Below the pieces are notes generated by a model, which was not told where the DNA came from, did not search any database, and was given only the letters and a program-made list of their open reading frames with translations. Positions 35,315-42,629 of a DNA stretch of 60,893 nucleotides are shown here, one piece after another. This DNA is from an uncultured Lachnospiraceae bacterium. GTDB taxonomy: Bacteria; Bacillota; Clostridia; Lachnospirales; Lachnospiraceae. Position 1 is the stretch's first letter. Each line of letters starts with the position of its first letter. The stretch is from NCBI GenBank assembly GCA_947644545.1, contig CANRZW010000022.1:1-60893 (forward strand). The letters run 5' to 3'. Position numbers and translations under genes: made by a program.

Positions 35315-36043
35315 CTATTTCCTCTTTGCTTTGCTTTTCCGTGAATTTCCGGCCTCCGAAGCTGCCGGGATCAGCGCCAGTGTACTCAGTCCCAGATATT
35401 TCTCCACATCCTCGGACGATTTGATCGTATCATCCAACAGATAACGTATCAGAACCATAACACATACCAGTAAAACCCCCATAACGCCACCCAAGAACGT
35501 CCACACCATAATGTTCGGCCCTGCTTTATCGGTGGGCATATTGGCTGTTTCAACTACATTGACAGCCTCGATATCCATCACATTCTGGATATGTTCTCCC
35601 GCCACTTCCCTGATACAGTTCGCAATATGCATGGCCTGTACCGGATCCGTATCCTCCACGGTTACCGACACGATTCTTGTGTCCGTCGGCGTCTCCACAC
35701 TGACTTTATTCAACAGTTCGTCGTATTCCATCTCATCCAGGGCAAGTTTCTGAATCACCTCTTCCAACACATATCTGCTGTTGATCAGTTCCGCATAGTC
35801 CTTGGTAAGCTGAGTGCCCATCTGTACATCGCTGTAGGTTACGGAAGCCGTTTCATTCTTGTTCAAGATATAGATCTTTGTCGTGGACTCATACACGGGT
35901 GTCAGAACAAAACTGCTAATCATCAGCCCTATGACTGCCGCAAGGAACCCGATTCCCAATATGAGCCACCATCTTCCCAGCAAAATATGAAGCAGTTCCA
36001 GCAAATCTATTTCTATCTCATCTCTGTTGTTCTGGTTCTCCAT
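35315..36043 (-). CDS. cpsC: CpsC/Wzz-type chain-length determinant (kinase activator)
   Basis: A 242-residue polysaccharide co-polymerase with two membrane helices (about 28-50 and 178-200) and the Wzz N-terminal pattern EIDLLELLHILLGRWWLILG. Its cytoplasmic end (DDTIKSSEDVEKYLGL) is the kinase-interacting part. It sets polymer length and activates CpsD. The gene sits between cpsB and cpsD, 95 bp after cpsB. Confidence 0.92.
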   Translation of the reverse strand: MENQNNRDEIEIDLLELLHILLGRWWLILGIGFLAAVIGLMISSFVLTPVYESTTKIYILNKNETASVTYSDVQMGTQLTKDYAELINSRYVLEEVIQKLALDEMEYDELLNKVSVETPTDTRIVSVTVEDTDPVQAMHIANCIREVAGEHIQNVMDIEAVNVVETANMPTDKAGPNIMVWTFLGGVMGVLLVCVMVLIRYLLDDTIKSSEDVEKYLGLSTLALIPAASEAGNSRKSKAKRK

Positions 36044-36138
36044 CTTTTCCTCCGTCTATTTTCATCCTTCCTCTGCTCCTCCATGATTCCATGTAAGAGG
36101 AATCTCTGCTTTGCCGTCTCAAAGTCTTCTGCTATTTT

Positions 36139-36870
36139 CTATCCTGCTATGTACTCGTCCTGCAGTACCCGAAACGGATTGTCCCACAATAACTCTTTTG
36201 CATACTGTTCATCGTATCTGCCGGTGATCTGCGCCGCGCAGTCCGCTATCTTCGGTGACCTTCTGTCCGAATCATGGGCATCCGTAGCCACAAAATGAAC
36301 CAAGCCTCTCTTTAAGAGCTTTCCGGTCAGTTGTCTCATGCCAAATCCAAATCTTCCCATAATACTTCCGGCATTGACCTGCATATAACATCCCATCTCT
36401 ATCAGATCTTCTATCCTGCCCTGTTTGGCACAGACATTCCGATATCGTTCCACATGTGCCAGCACAGGCCGATATCCGTGCATCTGCAGCGAATAGATCC
36501 CGTTTCGTATATAGTCATATTCCGCATGTGGCGAAAACTCAACCAACACATAATGAGAACCTGCCAGTGTCATCCCTGCTCCCTGATCCAGTTCCTGTGC
36601 GAGCCCGTCCCTGTAGTAAAGCTCATTTCCTGCATGAAGCACAATGTCGATTCCCTTTTCATCAAGCTTCTCCTGCAGCTGTTTCATCCGCTCTTCGATG
36701 CGCTGCGGAGAAACATTGCGGTGTGCAGGCTTATTATGCGGCGTCAGAATAATATGTGTGATCTGATTTTGTGCAGCAGTCCGAAGCATCTGCAGACTTG
36801 TCTCCAGACAATCCGCCCCGTCATCCACGCCCGGTAAAATATGTGAGTGTATATCAATACTTTGCTCCAT
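36139..36870 (-). CDS. cpsB: CpsB/CapC-type tyrosine-protein phosphatase (PHP domain)
   Basis: A 243-residue PHP-domain phosphatase: IDIHSHILPGVDDGA, ILTPHNKP, and FVATDAHDSDRRSP carry the metal-binding His/Asp set. It dephosphorylates the CpsD tyrosine cluster in the cytoplasm. It is the first gene of EPS locus 2. Its ATG is preceded by GGAG at about 13 bp. The left repeat of the invertible element ends 54 bp upstream, so its expression should depend on that element's orientation. Confidence 0.92.
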   Translation of the reverse strand: MEQSIDIHSHILPGVDDGADCLETSLQMLRTAAQNQITHIILTPHNKPAHRNVSPQRIEERMKQLQEKLDEKGIDIVLHAGNELYYRDGLAQELDQGAGMTLAGSHYVLVEFSPHAEYDYIRNGIYSLQMHGYRPVLAHVERYRNVCAKQGRIEDLIEMGCYMQVNAGSIMGRFGFGMRQLTGKLLKRGLVHFVATDAHDSDRRSPKIADCAAQITGRYDEQYAKELLWDNPFRVLQDEYIAG

Positions 36871-36923
36871 AACGATTTTATTTCTCCATATGGAATATGT
36901 TTGTGATCTTAAGGGAATAATTT

Positions 36924-36951
36924 TTTCGTAAAATATTTGATTTTATGAAAA
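36924..36951 (+). repeat. Left arm of 28-bp perfect inverted repeat
   Basis: The core reads CGTAAAATATTTGATTTTAT. The reverse complement of the full 28 bp occurs without mismatch at 38368-38395, 1.4 kb away, enclosing the recombinase gene. It lies between that gene and cpsB. Confidence 0.92.
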
Positions 36952-36991
36952 CCGGCATACAATCCGGAAAAGACGCGGAACTGACACGCTA

Positions 36992-37009
36992 TGACGACAT
37001 TTTTGACGG
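36992..37009. repeat. 18-bp direct repeat, copy 1 (recombinase gene 3' side)
   Basis: TGACGACATTTTTGACGG, identical and in the same orientation as at 38165-38182. The two copies bracket the recombinase gene inside the inverted repeats. Possible arm-type binding sites of the recombinase. Confidence 0.9.
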
Positions 37010-37030
37010 CTTTCTCTTCGATTATCTACA

Positions 37031-38146
37031 TCACGAATGAATGGCAAAATCGTACTGCTGCATTAGCAGACGTTTCTGCTGTATAGTAGAATGTACATAC
37101 AGATTCAGGGTCAACTGTATATTGCTGTGTCCCAGAATCTCACTTAAGCTCTTTACATCCACACCCATAGAGACGCATCTGGTCGCAAAAGCATGTCTAA
37201 GCATATGAAAATTGAAATACTCGATCTGACACTTTTGTAATATTTTCCCGAAGCGATATTGAATCGTCCGCGGCTCTGCCCAGGCGGCTTTCACGCCACT
37301 GACAACATAGGCAGAGCCTTCCTTCTGATGTTGCCGCAGAACCGGAATCAATCCCGGCGGAAGTGGAATGATCCTCACGGAATCAGACGATTTCGGCTTC
37401 TGGGCTACTACCTTTGTCACATTTGCGTTTGTTCTGGTTTCCCCACTTCTGTGCACTCTGAGCAGATTTCTTCTGATATATAAGATCTCTTCCTCCAGAT
37501 CGATGTCCTTCCATGTCAGACCGCTCAATTCTCCTACCCTGATCCCGGTATGAAGAGCGATCAAAATACCAAGACAGGTATCATCGTCACTGTTGGCGCA
37601 CAGATAATCGGATAATATCTGCAGGGCTTTCTCACTGGGCAGAAACATCCTGGGAAACTGTTCCCGCCCGACAGGATTCTCCGGTATGCTAAGATCCGCA
37701 TCATACTGCTTGTTCAAATAGCGCATGATTCTTCGTGTCAGGGCGCATATCTGAAAAATATAATTTCTGGACAGCGTATCATCACACTGTTTTAAGTCCG
37801 CGGCAAAATCATAGAGCGTGCGATTCGTGATCTGTCTGACCGGTTTCTTTCCGAGGCGGGGAATCACATATTTATCCAGAATCTGCCTGTAAGAAGTATA
37901 GGTTCCAGCCTTCCAATAAGAAGATTGTGATTCGATCCACAGCTCTGCCGCCTCTTGCAGGGTTTGCCTGCACTTTCCCTGAGACGGACCATCCTGTATG
38001 ATCGTGTGCATTTTCTCCTTTACCTCCCGGTAACTCCTGCCATATACCGACTGATAACCTCTGGCGCCATCTTCAAATTGTTTTCTGATCCTTCCCTCCC
38101 ATCTTCCATCTTTCCTTTTGTAAATGTTTTCTCCTCTTTTTGGCAT
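37031..38146 (-). CDS. Tyrosine recombinase (Tn916 Int-like), within invertible element
   Basis: About 371 residues. The N-terminus (GENIYKRKDGRWEGRIRKQ) resembles the arm-DNA-binding domain of Tn916-type integrases, followed by a SAM-like core-binding domain. The catalytic domain has Arg in HTGIRVGELSGL, HMLRHAFATR, the LGHSNIQLTLNLY motif and the nucleophilic Tyr. I place the start at 38146, where AAAGGAG lies 8 bp upstream; the ATG at 38173 lies in the direct repeat and lacks a ribosome site. No excisionase or other mobile-element gene is nearby, so a DNA invertase role is more likely than an integrative element. Confidence 0.9.
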   Translation of the reverse strand: MPKRGENIYKRKDGRWEGRIRKQFEDGARGYQSVYGRSYREVKEKMHTIIQDGPSQGKCRQTLQEAAELWIESQSSYWKAGTYTSYRQILDKYVIPRLGKKPVRQITNRTLYDFAADLKQCDDTLSRNYIFQICALTRRIMRYLNKQYDADLSIPENPVGREQFPRMFLPSEKALQILSDYLCANSDDDTCLGILIALHTGIRVGELSGLTWKDIDLEEEILYIRRNLLRVHRSGETRTNANVTKVVAQKPKSSDSVRIIPLPPGLIPVLRQHQKEGSAYVVSGVKAAWAEPRTIQYRFGKILQKCQIEYFNFHMLRHAFATRCVSMGVDVKSLSEILGHSNIQLTLNLYVHSTIQQKRLLMQQYDFAIHS

Positions 38147-38164
38147 GTCAAGACTCCTTTCTTT

Positions 38165-38182
38165 TGACGACATTTTTGACGG
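38165..38182. repeat. 18-bp direct repeat, copy 2 (recombinase gene 5' side)
   Basis: Same sequence as 36992-37009. It overlaps the recombinase leader just upstream of its ribosome site, so binding here could also autoregulate the gene. Confidence 0.9.
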
Positions 38183-38293
38183 TCATAAACCGGACATCCT
38201 GTGAAAAACGTTGGCAGTACAGTCTCTCTTCCCGCAAAATTGTCACTTACAGTTACAATAAAACAGACATCGCAGTCCGAGGAAATTAGTTTT

Positions 38294-38322
38294 ATAATAT
38301 TTATGGTTGCATTTTGTGGCAA
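38294..38322 (-). promoter_or_regulatory. Candidate promoter of the recombinase gene
   Basis: On the minus strand TTGCCA (38322-38317) and TATTAT (38299-38294) are 17 bp apart, close to sigma-A consensus. It reads towards the recombinase ATG 140 bp away and overlaps the opposite promoter at 38307-38335. Confidence 0.6.
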
Positions 38323-38335
38323 AATGTAGTAGTAT
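38307..38335 (+). promoter_or_regulatory. Candidate outward promoter of the invertible element
   Basis: TTGCAT (38307-38312) and TAGTAT (38330-38335) are 17 bp apart and read rightwards out of the element. At present this leads into the terminator at 38396-38452. If the element is inverted the same promoter would face cpsB. The -35 regions of both promoters share the TTGC...GCAA symmetry. Confidence 0.55.
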
Positions 38336-38367
38336 ACGGAATGGGATTAATGACAGGTGGGTTTTAT

Positions 38368-38395
38368 TTTTCATAAAATCAAATATTTTACGAAA
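38368..38395 (-). repeat. Right arm of 28-bp perfect inverted repeat
   Basis: Exact reverse complement of 36924-36951. It lies directly beside the scpB terminator. Confidence 0.92.
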
Positions 38396-38452
38396 CAAAA
38401 AAGTGTTAAACCAATGTGTGGGCATCTCACATTGGTCTAACACTTTTCTTAT
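38396..38452. terminator. Bidirectional intrinsic terminator between scpB and the invertible element
   Basis: An 18-bp stem with one mismatch (38401-38418 with 38428-38445). It is followed by TTTTTTG leftwards and TTTTCTT rightwards. It ends the scpA-scpB transcript and blocks the outward promoter in the present orientation, insulating the switch. Confidence 0.85.
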
Positions 38453-38462
38453 TGTTTGCTTC

Positions 38463-39032
38463 TCAGATATCCAGCTGCAGCTGCACTTCCGACTCTGCCT
38501 GCTGCTTAAATTCTTCGATCTGCACTGCATTCAGCTCCGGCAGATCCTCTATGGACTGTACGCCGAAGCTGCGCAGGAACTGTTCCGTAGTGCCAAACAA
38601 AAGCGGCCGGCCAGGCGCATCCAGTCTTCCGACCTCCATGATCAGATCATATTCCAACAGTTTATTCACCGCATGGTCACAGCTGACGCCTCTGACCCGT
38701 TCGATCTCCAGCCTGGTCACCGGCTGTTTATAGGCAATGATCGACAACGTCTCCAGAAGTGTATCCGTCAATACGAACTTCTTCGGCGTCTTGGCAATCT
38801 TAATCAAATATTCATACAGCTCCCCTTTCGTGCACAGCTGTACGGAGTCATCAAGCATCGTCAAACCGATTCCCCTGTCTGTGGCACTGTAATCCTGGCT
38901 CATTTCTTCCAAGATCGAGCGGGTTGTCTTCCTGTCCTCTTCAATCACTGCCGCGAGGCTGTCTATGGCAACGGAATCACCCATCGCAAACAGAATTGCC
39001 TCCAGAACGGCCTTGGCCTTTGTTTTTTCCAC
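38463..39032 (-). CDS. scpB: Segregation and condensation protein B
   Basis: A 189-residue winged-helix protein with the ScpB pattern: AVLEAILFAMGDSVAIDSLA at the N-terminus, LTDTLLETLSIIAYKQPVTRLEIERVRG in the middle, and LFGTTEQFLRSFG near the end. ScpB dimerises and binds ScpA in the SMC condensin that organises the chromosome. It lies 45 bp downstream of scpA, the usual order. Length is normal. Confidence 0.95.
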   Translation of the reverse strand: MEKTKAKAVLEAILFAMGDSVAIDSLAAVIEEDRKTTRSILEEMSQDYSATDRGIGLTMLDDSVQLCTKGELYEYLIKIAKTPKKFVLTDTLLETLSIIAYKQPVTRLEIERVRGVSCDHAVNKLLEYDLIMEVGRLDAPGRPLLFGTTEQFLRSFGVQSIEDLPELNAVQIEEFKQQAESEVQLQLDI

Positions 39033-39077
39033 TACTCTTATCCCTCACTATAACTTTCTACCGAATATCCCAGACGC

Positions 39078-39860
39078 TCAGCCGACAGAAGTCAGCTGCA
39101 GCGGTTCTTTACTGTCCACATCTTTCGTGGTAATAATGATATCCGCAAAGATATCCTCCTGTTCGATCCCGATCCTGCCTACCTTGATCATCTCAAGAAT
39201 CACCAGAAAGGTAACGATTACTTCCATCTTACTGCTCTGTTTCTCCAACAGTCTGCGGAAACTGAATGTCTTATGACTGCGCACATAGGCCTCCACATAA
39301 GTGGTCTTCAGATCCATATCGATCTCGTCCTTCTCAATATTTCCGAAGGTACTTCTGACAGGATCGATCTTATCCTCCTGCCGCTTCATGACCTGCCGGA
39401 AGATCTCGTGCAGCTTCTGTAACGTCATATCGCCGAGAAGCTGTTCATAATCTACAGGCTGCCTGTAATCGGCCACTTCCTTCGGCAACGTAGGGATCTT
39501 ATAGAAATTCCGTTCCGCATCGATCATTCGGTCACGCAGTTCATAGGACATATATTTGCACATCTTATATTCCAGCAGTTTCTCCACCAGCTCCGCTCTC
39601 GGATCCTCCTCTTCCCCCTCCTCATTCACTTCCTTCGGAAGAAGCATCCTGCATTTGATGTCGATCAGCGTAGCCGCCATGACCAGGAACTCACTCACCA
39701 CATTCATATCTTCTGTCTGCATCTGTTTGATATAGTCCAAATACTGCTCCGTGATCTCTACGATCGGTATATCATAGATGTCTACCTTATTCTTATCGAT
39801 CAAGTGCAATAGAAGATCCAATGGTCCTTCAAACACTTCCAGCTTAATCGGAATGGCCAT
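39078..39860 (-). CDS. scpA: Segregation and condensation protein A (kleisin)
   Basis: A 260-residue kleisin: FEGPLDLLLHLIDKNKVDIYDIPI is the hallmark N-terminus that binds the SMC neck, and the C-terminal winged helix (TFSFRRLLEKQSSKMEVIVTF) binds the SMC head. It closes the SMC-ScpAB ring during chromosome segregation. It follows the metallophosphoesterase gene by 21 bp and precedes scpB, forming one operon. Confidence 0.95.
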   Translation of the reverse strand: MAIPIKLEVFEGPLDLLLHLIDKNKVDIYDIPIVEITEQYLDYIKQMQTEDMNVVSEFLVMAATLIDIKCRMLLPKEVNEEGEEEDPRAELVEKLLEYKMCKYMSYELRDRMIDAERNFYKIPTLPKEVADYRQPVDYEQLLGDMTLQKLHEIFRQVMKRQEDKIDPVRSTFGNIEKDEIDMDLKTTYVEAYVRSHKTFSFRRLLEKQSSKMEVIVTFLVILEMIKVGRIGIEQEDIFADIIITTKDVDSKEPLQLTSVG

Positions 39861-39881
39861 AGCAAGCTTATCCTTTCTCTA

Positions 39882-40739
39882 TTATTTATTGCTCCTGAGA
39901 TTGATCACGACCAGTTCTCCCGGATTAAAGATCCTCAGCGGTACCGTATGAGTTCCCAATCCTCTGCTTAGGATCATGACGCTGCGTCCCTGTTCGAAGC
40001 GTCCACCGTCATATTTGGGAAAAAGGCTCAAATTAGGCGATAATACACCACCGAGCACGGGAAGACGCATGATCCCGCCATGTACATGCCCGGACACAAC
40101 AACATCGGCGCCCCAGGCAGCATATTCTTCAAAATACAAAGGATTATGCGCAATCAGAATCTGACAGGCATCCCTTCTCGGTTCTCCCAGAATGCCTGGA
40201 AGGTATTCCCTGCTCATCGGCACTTTACGAAATCTCTTATAATAACGCCTGTCAATCTGCGCACCGCAGACTGCTATATGATAGGATGGCAGATAGGTCG
40301 TCTGGTTGATCAAAGGTTCTATTCCGGCCTGCTTAAGCCCGTCCATATACCTGTCATACATATCACCGTATTGATCCGGATACAAGGCAAGGCGATATTC
40401 ATGATTTCCCATCCCGAAATAGACCGGATATCTGGCCGCCAGCTGTTCCATCAGTGAGACCGCATGATCAAAGGGCTGTCCTTTGACCGCTGTCAGCATA
40501 TCCCCCGCTGCAAGAATCCCATCGGGGGAGATACGATCGATCTCTTCTATTAAACGTCTGTTATCCTGCCCGTAAGATTTATTGTGCAGATCAGAAAGAA
40601 GGACAAATCTGCAGTCGTCTGCAATCTTATCTGACACAACTTCATACTCCACGGTAACAAACCTGTTGCTGTCCCACGCAGACACAAGTATGCAAAAAAT
40701 GATTGCGATCCCCGCAAAGATCATGAGTCCTTCCAACAT
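39882..40739 (-). CDS. Membrane-anchored metallophosphoesterase (YkuE-like)
   Basis: A 285-residue calcineurin-like phosphoesterase with an N-terminal membrane helix. Metal-site motifs are VLLSDLHNKSYG, AAGDMLTA, GMGNHEYR, IAHNP and VSGHVHGG, all in place. Homologues are cell-envelope-associated phosphoesterases, some acting on UDP-linked lipids or other phosphodiesters. It heads the scpA-scpB operon. Upstream, at 40761-40802, is a 13-14-bp imperfect inverted repeat without a T-run. Confidence 0.88.
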   Translation of the reverse strand: MLEGLMIFAGIAIIFCILVSAWDSNRFVTVEYEVVSDKIADDCRFVLLSDLHNKSYGQDNRRLIEEIDRISPDGILAAGDMLTAVKGQPFDHAVSLMEQLAARYPVYFGMGNHEYRLALYPDQYGDMYDRYMDGLKQAGIEPLINQTTYLPSYHIAVCGAQIDRRYYKRFRKVPMSREYLPGILGEPRRDACQILIAHNPLYFEEYAAWGADVVVSGHVHGGIMRLPVLGGVLSPNLSLFPKYDGGRFEQGRSVMILSRGLGTHTVPLRIFNPGELVVINLRSNK

Positions 40740-40876
40740 ATGATTTCCTCTTTATACCCACAGGCATCAGACGGCATCCTGCTTGCATCCGTCTGATACC
40801 TGCCCTGTTTTCGCCTTACACAACTTATAAAGTATATCATAATACAGTATCTTCCCGCAATCCACGAACTTCCGTT

Positions 40877-42082
40877 CTATCGCTTCATCAGATACAGAAT
40901 CCATACCTTTTTCCAATAGTCCTTATAAGTCGCCTTATCTACCGCCTTTGCTGCCAGGATCGAAACGCTCCCGATCCGAGTGCCGTTCAGCTTATAGACC
41001 GCCTCCCCGATAGCATCACCCTCGGCTACAGGCGCCTGCACAAGGTCCGGCAGACTGATCTCCTTCTGAACTTCACTCAGATTGCTTCCACTCGTATCCA
41101 GATATTCAAAAGGCCCCTCGTAAGTCAAATACAGGACATCATCAATGCCGCCCTCGATCTTCTGCTCCGGAAGCGGATCATTATTCTCATCCTTATACAT
41201 CTGGCTGACACTGTATCCGTAATTTAAAAGCGTTATGGCATCCTGGAATCTGGTCTTCGCATTCGGCGCCGCCATCACCACTGCGATCAATTCCATTCCC
41301 TCCCTGTCCGCGGTTGCCGACAGACAGTAGAGAGCCTTTGAGGTAGACCCGGTCTTTAGGCCGGTGGCCCATTCATACTGCTTCAAAAGTTTGTTCGTGC
41401 TCGACAGAGTAAAGGTCGATGTGCCATTCGGTGTCTTATGTTCAATATCTTCCATCCATATCCGTGTATACTGAAAAACTTCCGGATATTTCGTGATCAG
41501 TTCCCTGGACATGATCGCCACATCCTTGGCCGAGGAATAATGATCATCTGAATCCGTCAGTCCGCAGCAGTCCACAAAATGTGTATTCTGCATCCCCAGT
41601 GCCTCAGCCTTTTCATTCATCAACTTAACAAATTCACCTTCACTGCCCGCTATGTACTCTGCCACGGCCACACTTGCGTCATTTCCCGATGCTACGGCGA
41701 TACACTTGATCATTGTCTCCAATGTCTGCGTTTCCCCTTCCTCCAGAAAAACCTGTGAACCACCCATGGATTTGGCATAGGCGCTTGTGGTGACAAGATC
41801 CTCCAGGTGAATCCTGCCGCTCTTTATGTGCTCAAATATGACCAGCAAGGTCATAATCTTCGTTATGCTTGCAGGACTCCTCCTCGTATCCGCGTCCTGC
41901 TCACAAACTACCTGCCCGGTAGAAGCCTCCATCACGATATAAGACGGCGCGGTAACATCCGGTGCCGCCCACACCTGCATGGAAAAACTCATAAATCCGG
42001 TCTGTATGAGCAGACATCCCAATATGAGCCATACTACGATACGCTTTCCGATTCTTCGCAACTTTGTCACTCCCACTCTCAT
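40877..42082 (-). CDS. D-alanyl-D-alanine carboxypeptidase (DacF/PBP5-type)
   Basis: A 401-residue low-molecular-weight penicillin-binding protein with a signal sequence (VVWLILGCLLIQTGFMSF). Active-site motifs: SPASITK (SxxK), SGNDAS (SxN) and LKTGSTSKA (KTG). A PBP5-type C-terminal domain and an amphipathic tail (YWKKVWILYLMKR) that probably anchors it to the membrane follow. It trims the terminal D-Ala of peptidoglycan pentapeptides outside the cell. Monocistronic in appearance. Confidence 0.93.
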   Translation of the reverse strand: MRVGVTKLRRIGKRIVVWLILGCLLIQTGFMSFSMQVWAAPDVTAPSYIVMEASTGQVVCEQDADTRRSPASITKIMTLLVIFEHIKSGRIHLEDLVTTSAYAKSMGGSQVFLEEGETQTLETMIKCIAVASGNDASVAVAEYIAGSEGEFVKLMNEKAEALGMQNTHFVDCCGLTDSDDHYSSAKDVAIMSRELITKYPEVFQYTRIWMEDIEHKTPNGTSTFTLSSTNKLLKQYEWATGLKTGSTSKALYCLSATADREGMELIAVVMAAPNAKTRFQDAITLLNYGYSVSQMYKDENNDPLPEQKIEGGIDDVLYLTYEGPFEYLDTSGSNLSEVQKEISLPDLVQAPVAEGDAIGEAVYKLNGTRIGSVSILAAKAVDKATYKDYWKKVWILYLMKR

Positions 42083-42174
42083 ATATTCTCTACTATAGTT
42101 CCTTATGTATTATTCATATTATCGTGGGACAACAGATATTCCGGTTTACCGTCGTAGAAATTTCCCATATAATG

Positions 42175-42208
42175 AAAAACAGACCCGGTATCTGTTCCGG
42201 ATCTGCTT
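42175..42208 (-). terminator. Terminator of rpsU
   Basis: CAGATCCGG / CCGGGTCTG stem (42180-42205) followed by TTTTTC on the minus strand, 10 bp after the rpsU stop. Confidence 0.8.
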
Positions 42209-42217
42209 CATGTTTGC

Positions 42218-42394
42218 TTAGTTGTATTTGCGTTTTCTTGCTGCTTCAGACTTCTTCTTACGTCTAACGCTGGGCTTCTCGTAATGCTCTCTCTTACGAA
42301 TCTCCTGCTGGATACCAGCCTTCGCACAGCTTCTCTTAAAACGACGCAACGCACTGTCCAAAGTTTCGTTTTCTTTAACGATTACGTTTGACAT
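42218..42394 (-). CDS. rpsU: 30S ribosomal protein S21
   Basis: A 58-residue basic protein: [20 protein letters not shown], followed by [20 protein letters not shown], is the standard bS21 sequence and length in Firmicutes. It binds near the 3' end of 16S rRNA and helps mRNA pairing at initiation. Its promoter (42472-42499) is close to consensus and a terminator follows, so it is monocistronic. GGGAGG is 10-15 bp upstream. Confidence 0.97.
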   Translation of the reverse strand: MSNVIVKENETLDSALRRFKRSCAKAGIQQEIRKREHYEKPSVRRKKKSEAARKRKYN

Positions 42395-42471
42395 TCTCGC
42401 ACCTGACCTCCCTTCAGTCCCAGAGTGTTTCGACTGATTGGGTTATTTACGTGTCCTCACACACACTTAAC

Positions 42472-42499
42472 ATTATACCACAATTTGGTTATGAGTCAA
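42472..42499 (-). promoter_or_regulatory. Sigma-A promoter of rpsU
   Basis: TTGACT (42499-42494) and TATAAT (42477-42472), 16 bp apart on the minus strand, about 75 bp before the rpsU start codon. Confidence 0.8.
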
Positions 42500-42543
42500 C
42501 TATTATTTTCTTTAGAATATTATTTTCTCTCTTTACCAAACAA

Positions 42544-42568
42544 GGGGCATGTGAAAATCACATGCCCC
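42544..42568 (-). terminator. Terminator of pckA
   Basis: GGGGCATGTGA / TCACATGCCCC, a perfect 11-bp stem with a 3-nt loop, followed by TTGTTT on the minus strand. It lies 62 bp after the pckA stop. Confidence 0.8.
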
Positions 42569-42629
42569 TCAATACACATTCAAATTCTTATGCAACAGTG
42601 CATAAAACTAACCTATCAGATATTGACAG

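Larger units (their letters stand above)
36924..38395. other. Candidate self-encoded invertible DNA element upstream of cpsB
   Basis: A 1472-bp segment bounded by perfect 28-bp inverted repeats and carrying a tyrosine recombinase gene, two 18-bp direct repeats and divergent promoter-like sequences at its right end. Recombination between the repeats would flip the segment. In the orientation given, the recombinase reads towards cpsB and the second promoter reads into a bidirectional terminator. After inversion that promoter would read into cpsB with a leader of roughly 110 bp. This layout fits phase-variable control of EPS locus 2. Which orientation is ON is not certain. Confidence 0.75.

Noticed and set aside
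36924..36951. A-T-rich repeat as a terminator hairpin
   Set aside because: One arm alone does not fold; its complement is 1.4 kb away beyond the recombinase gene.
36992..38182. 18-bp repeats as att sites of an integrated mobile element
   Set aside because: Only the recombinase gene lies between them; no cargo, excisionase or tRNA target. The perfect inverted repeats outside fit an invertase better.
38020..38322. 100-codon leftward frame in the recombinase leader
   Set aside because: It overlaps the recombinase gene in another frame, spans the promoter region and resembles no protein.
40761..40802. Imperfect 14-bp inverted repeat after dacF as a terminator
   Set aside because: No T-run follows in either direction, so function as an intrinsic terminator is doubtful.
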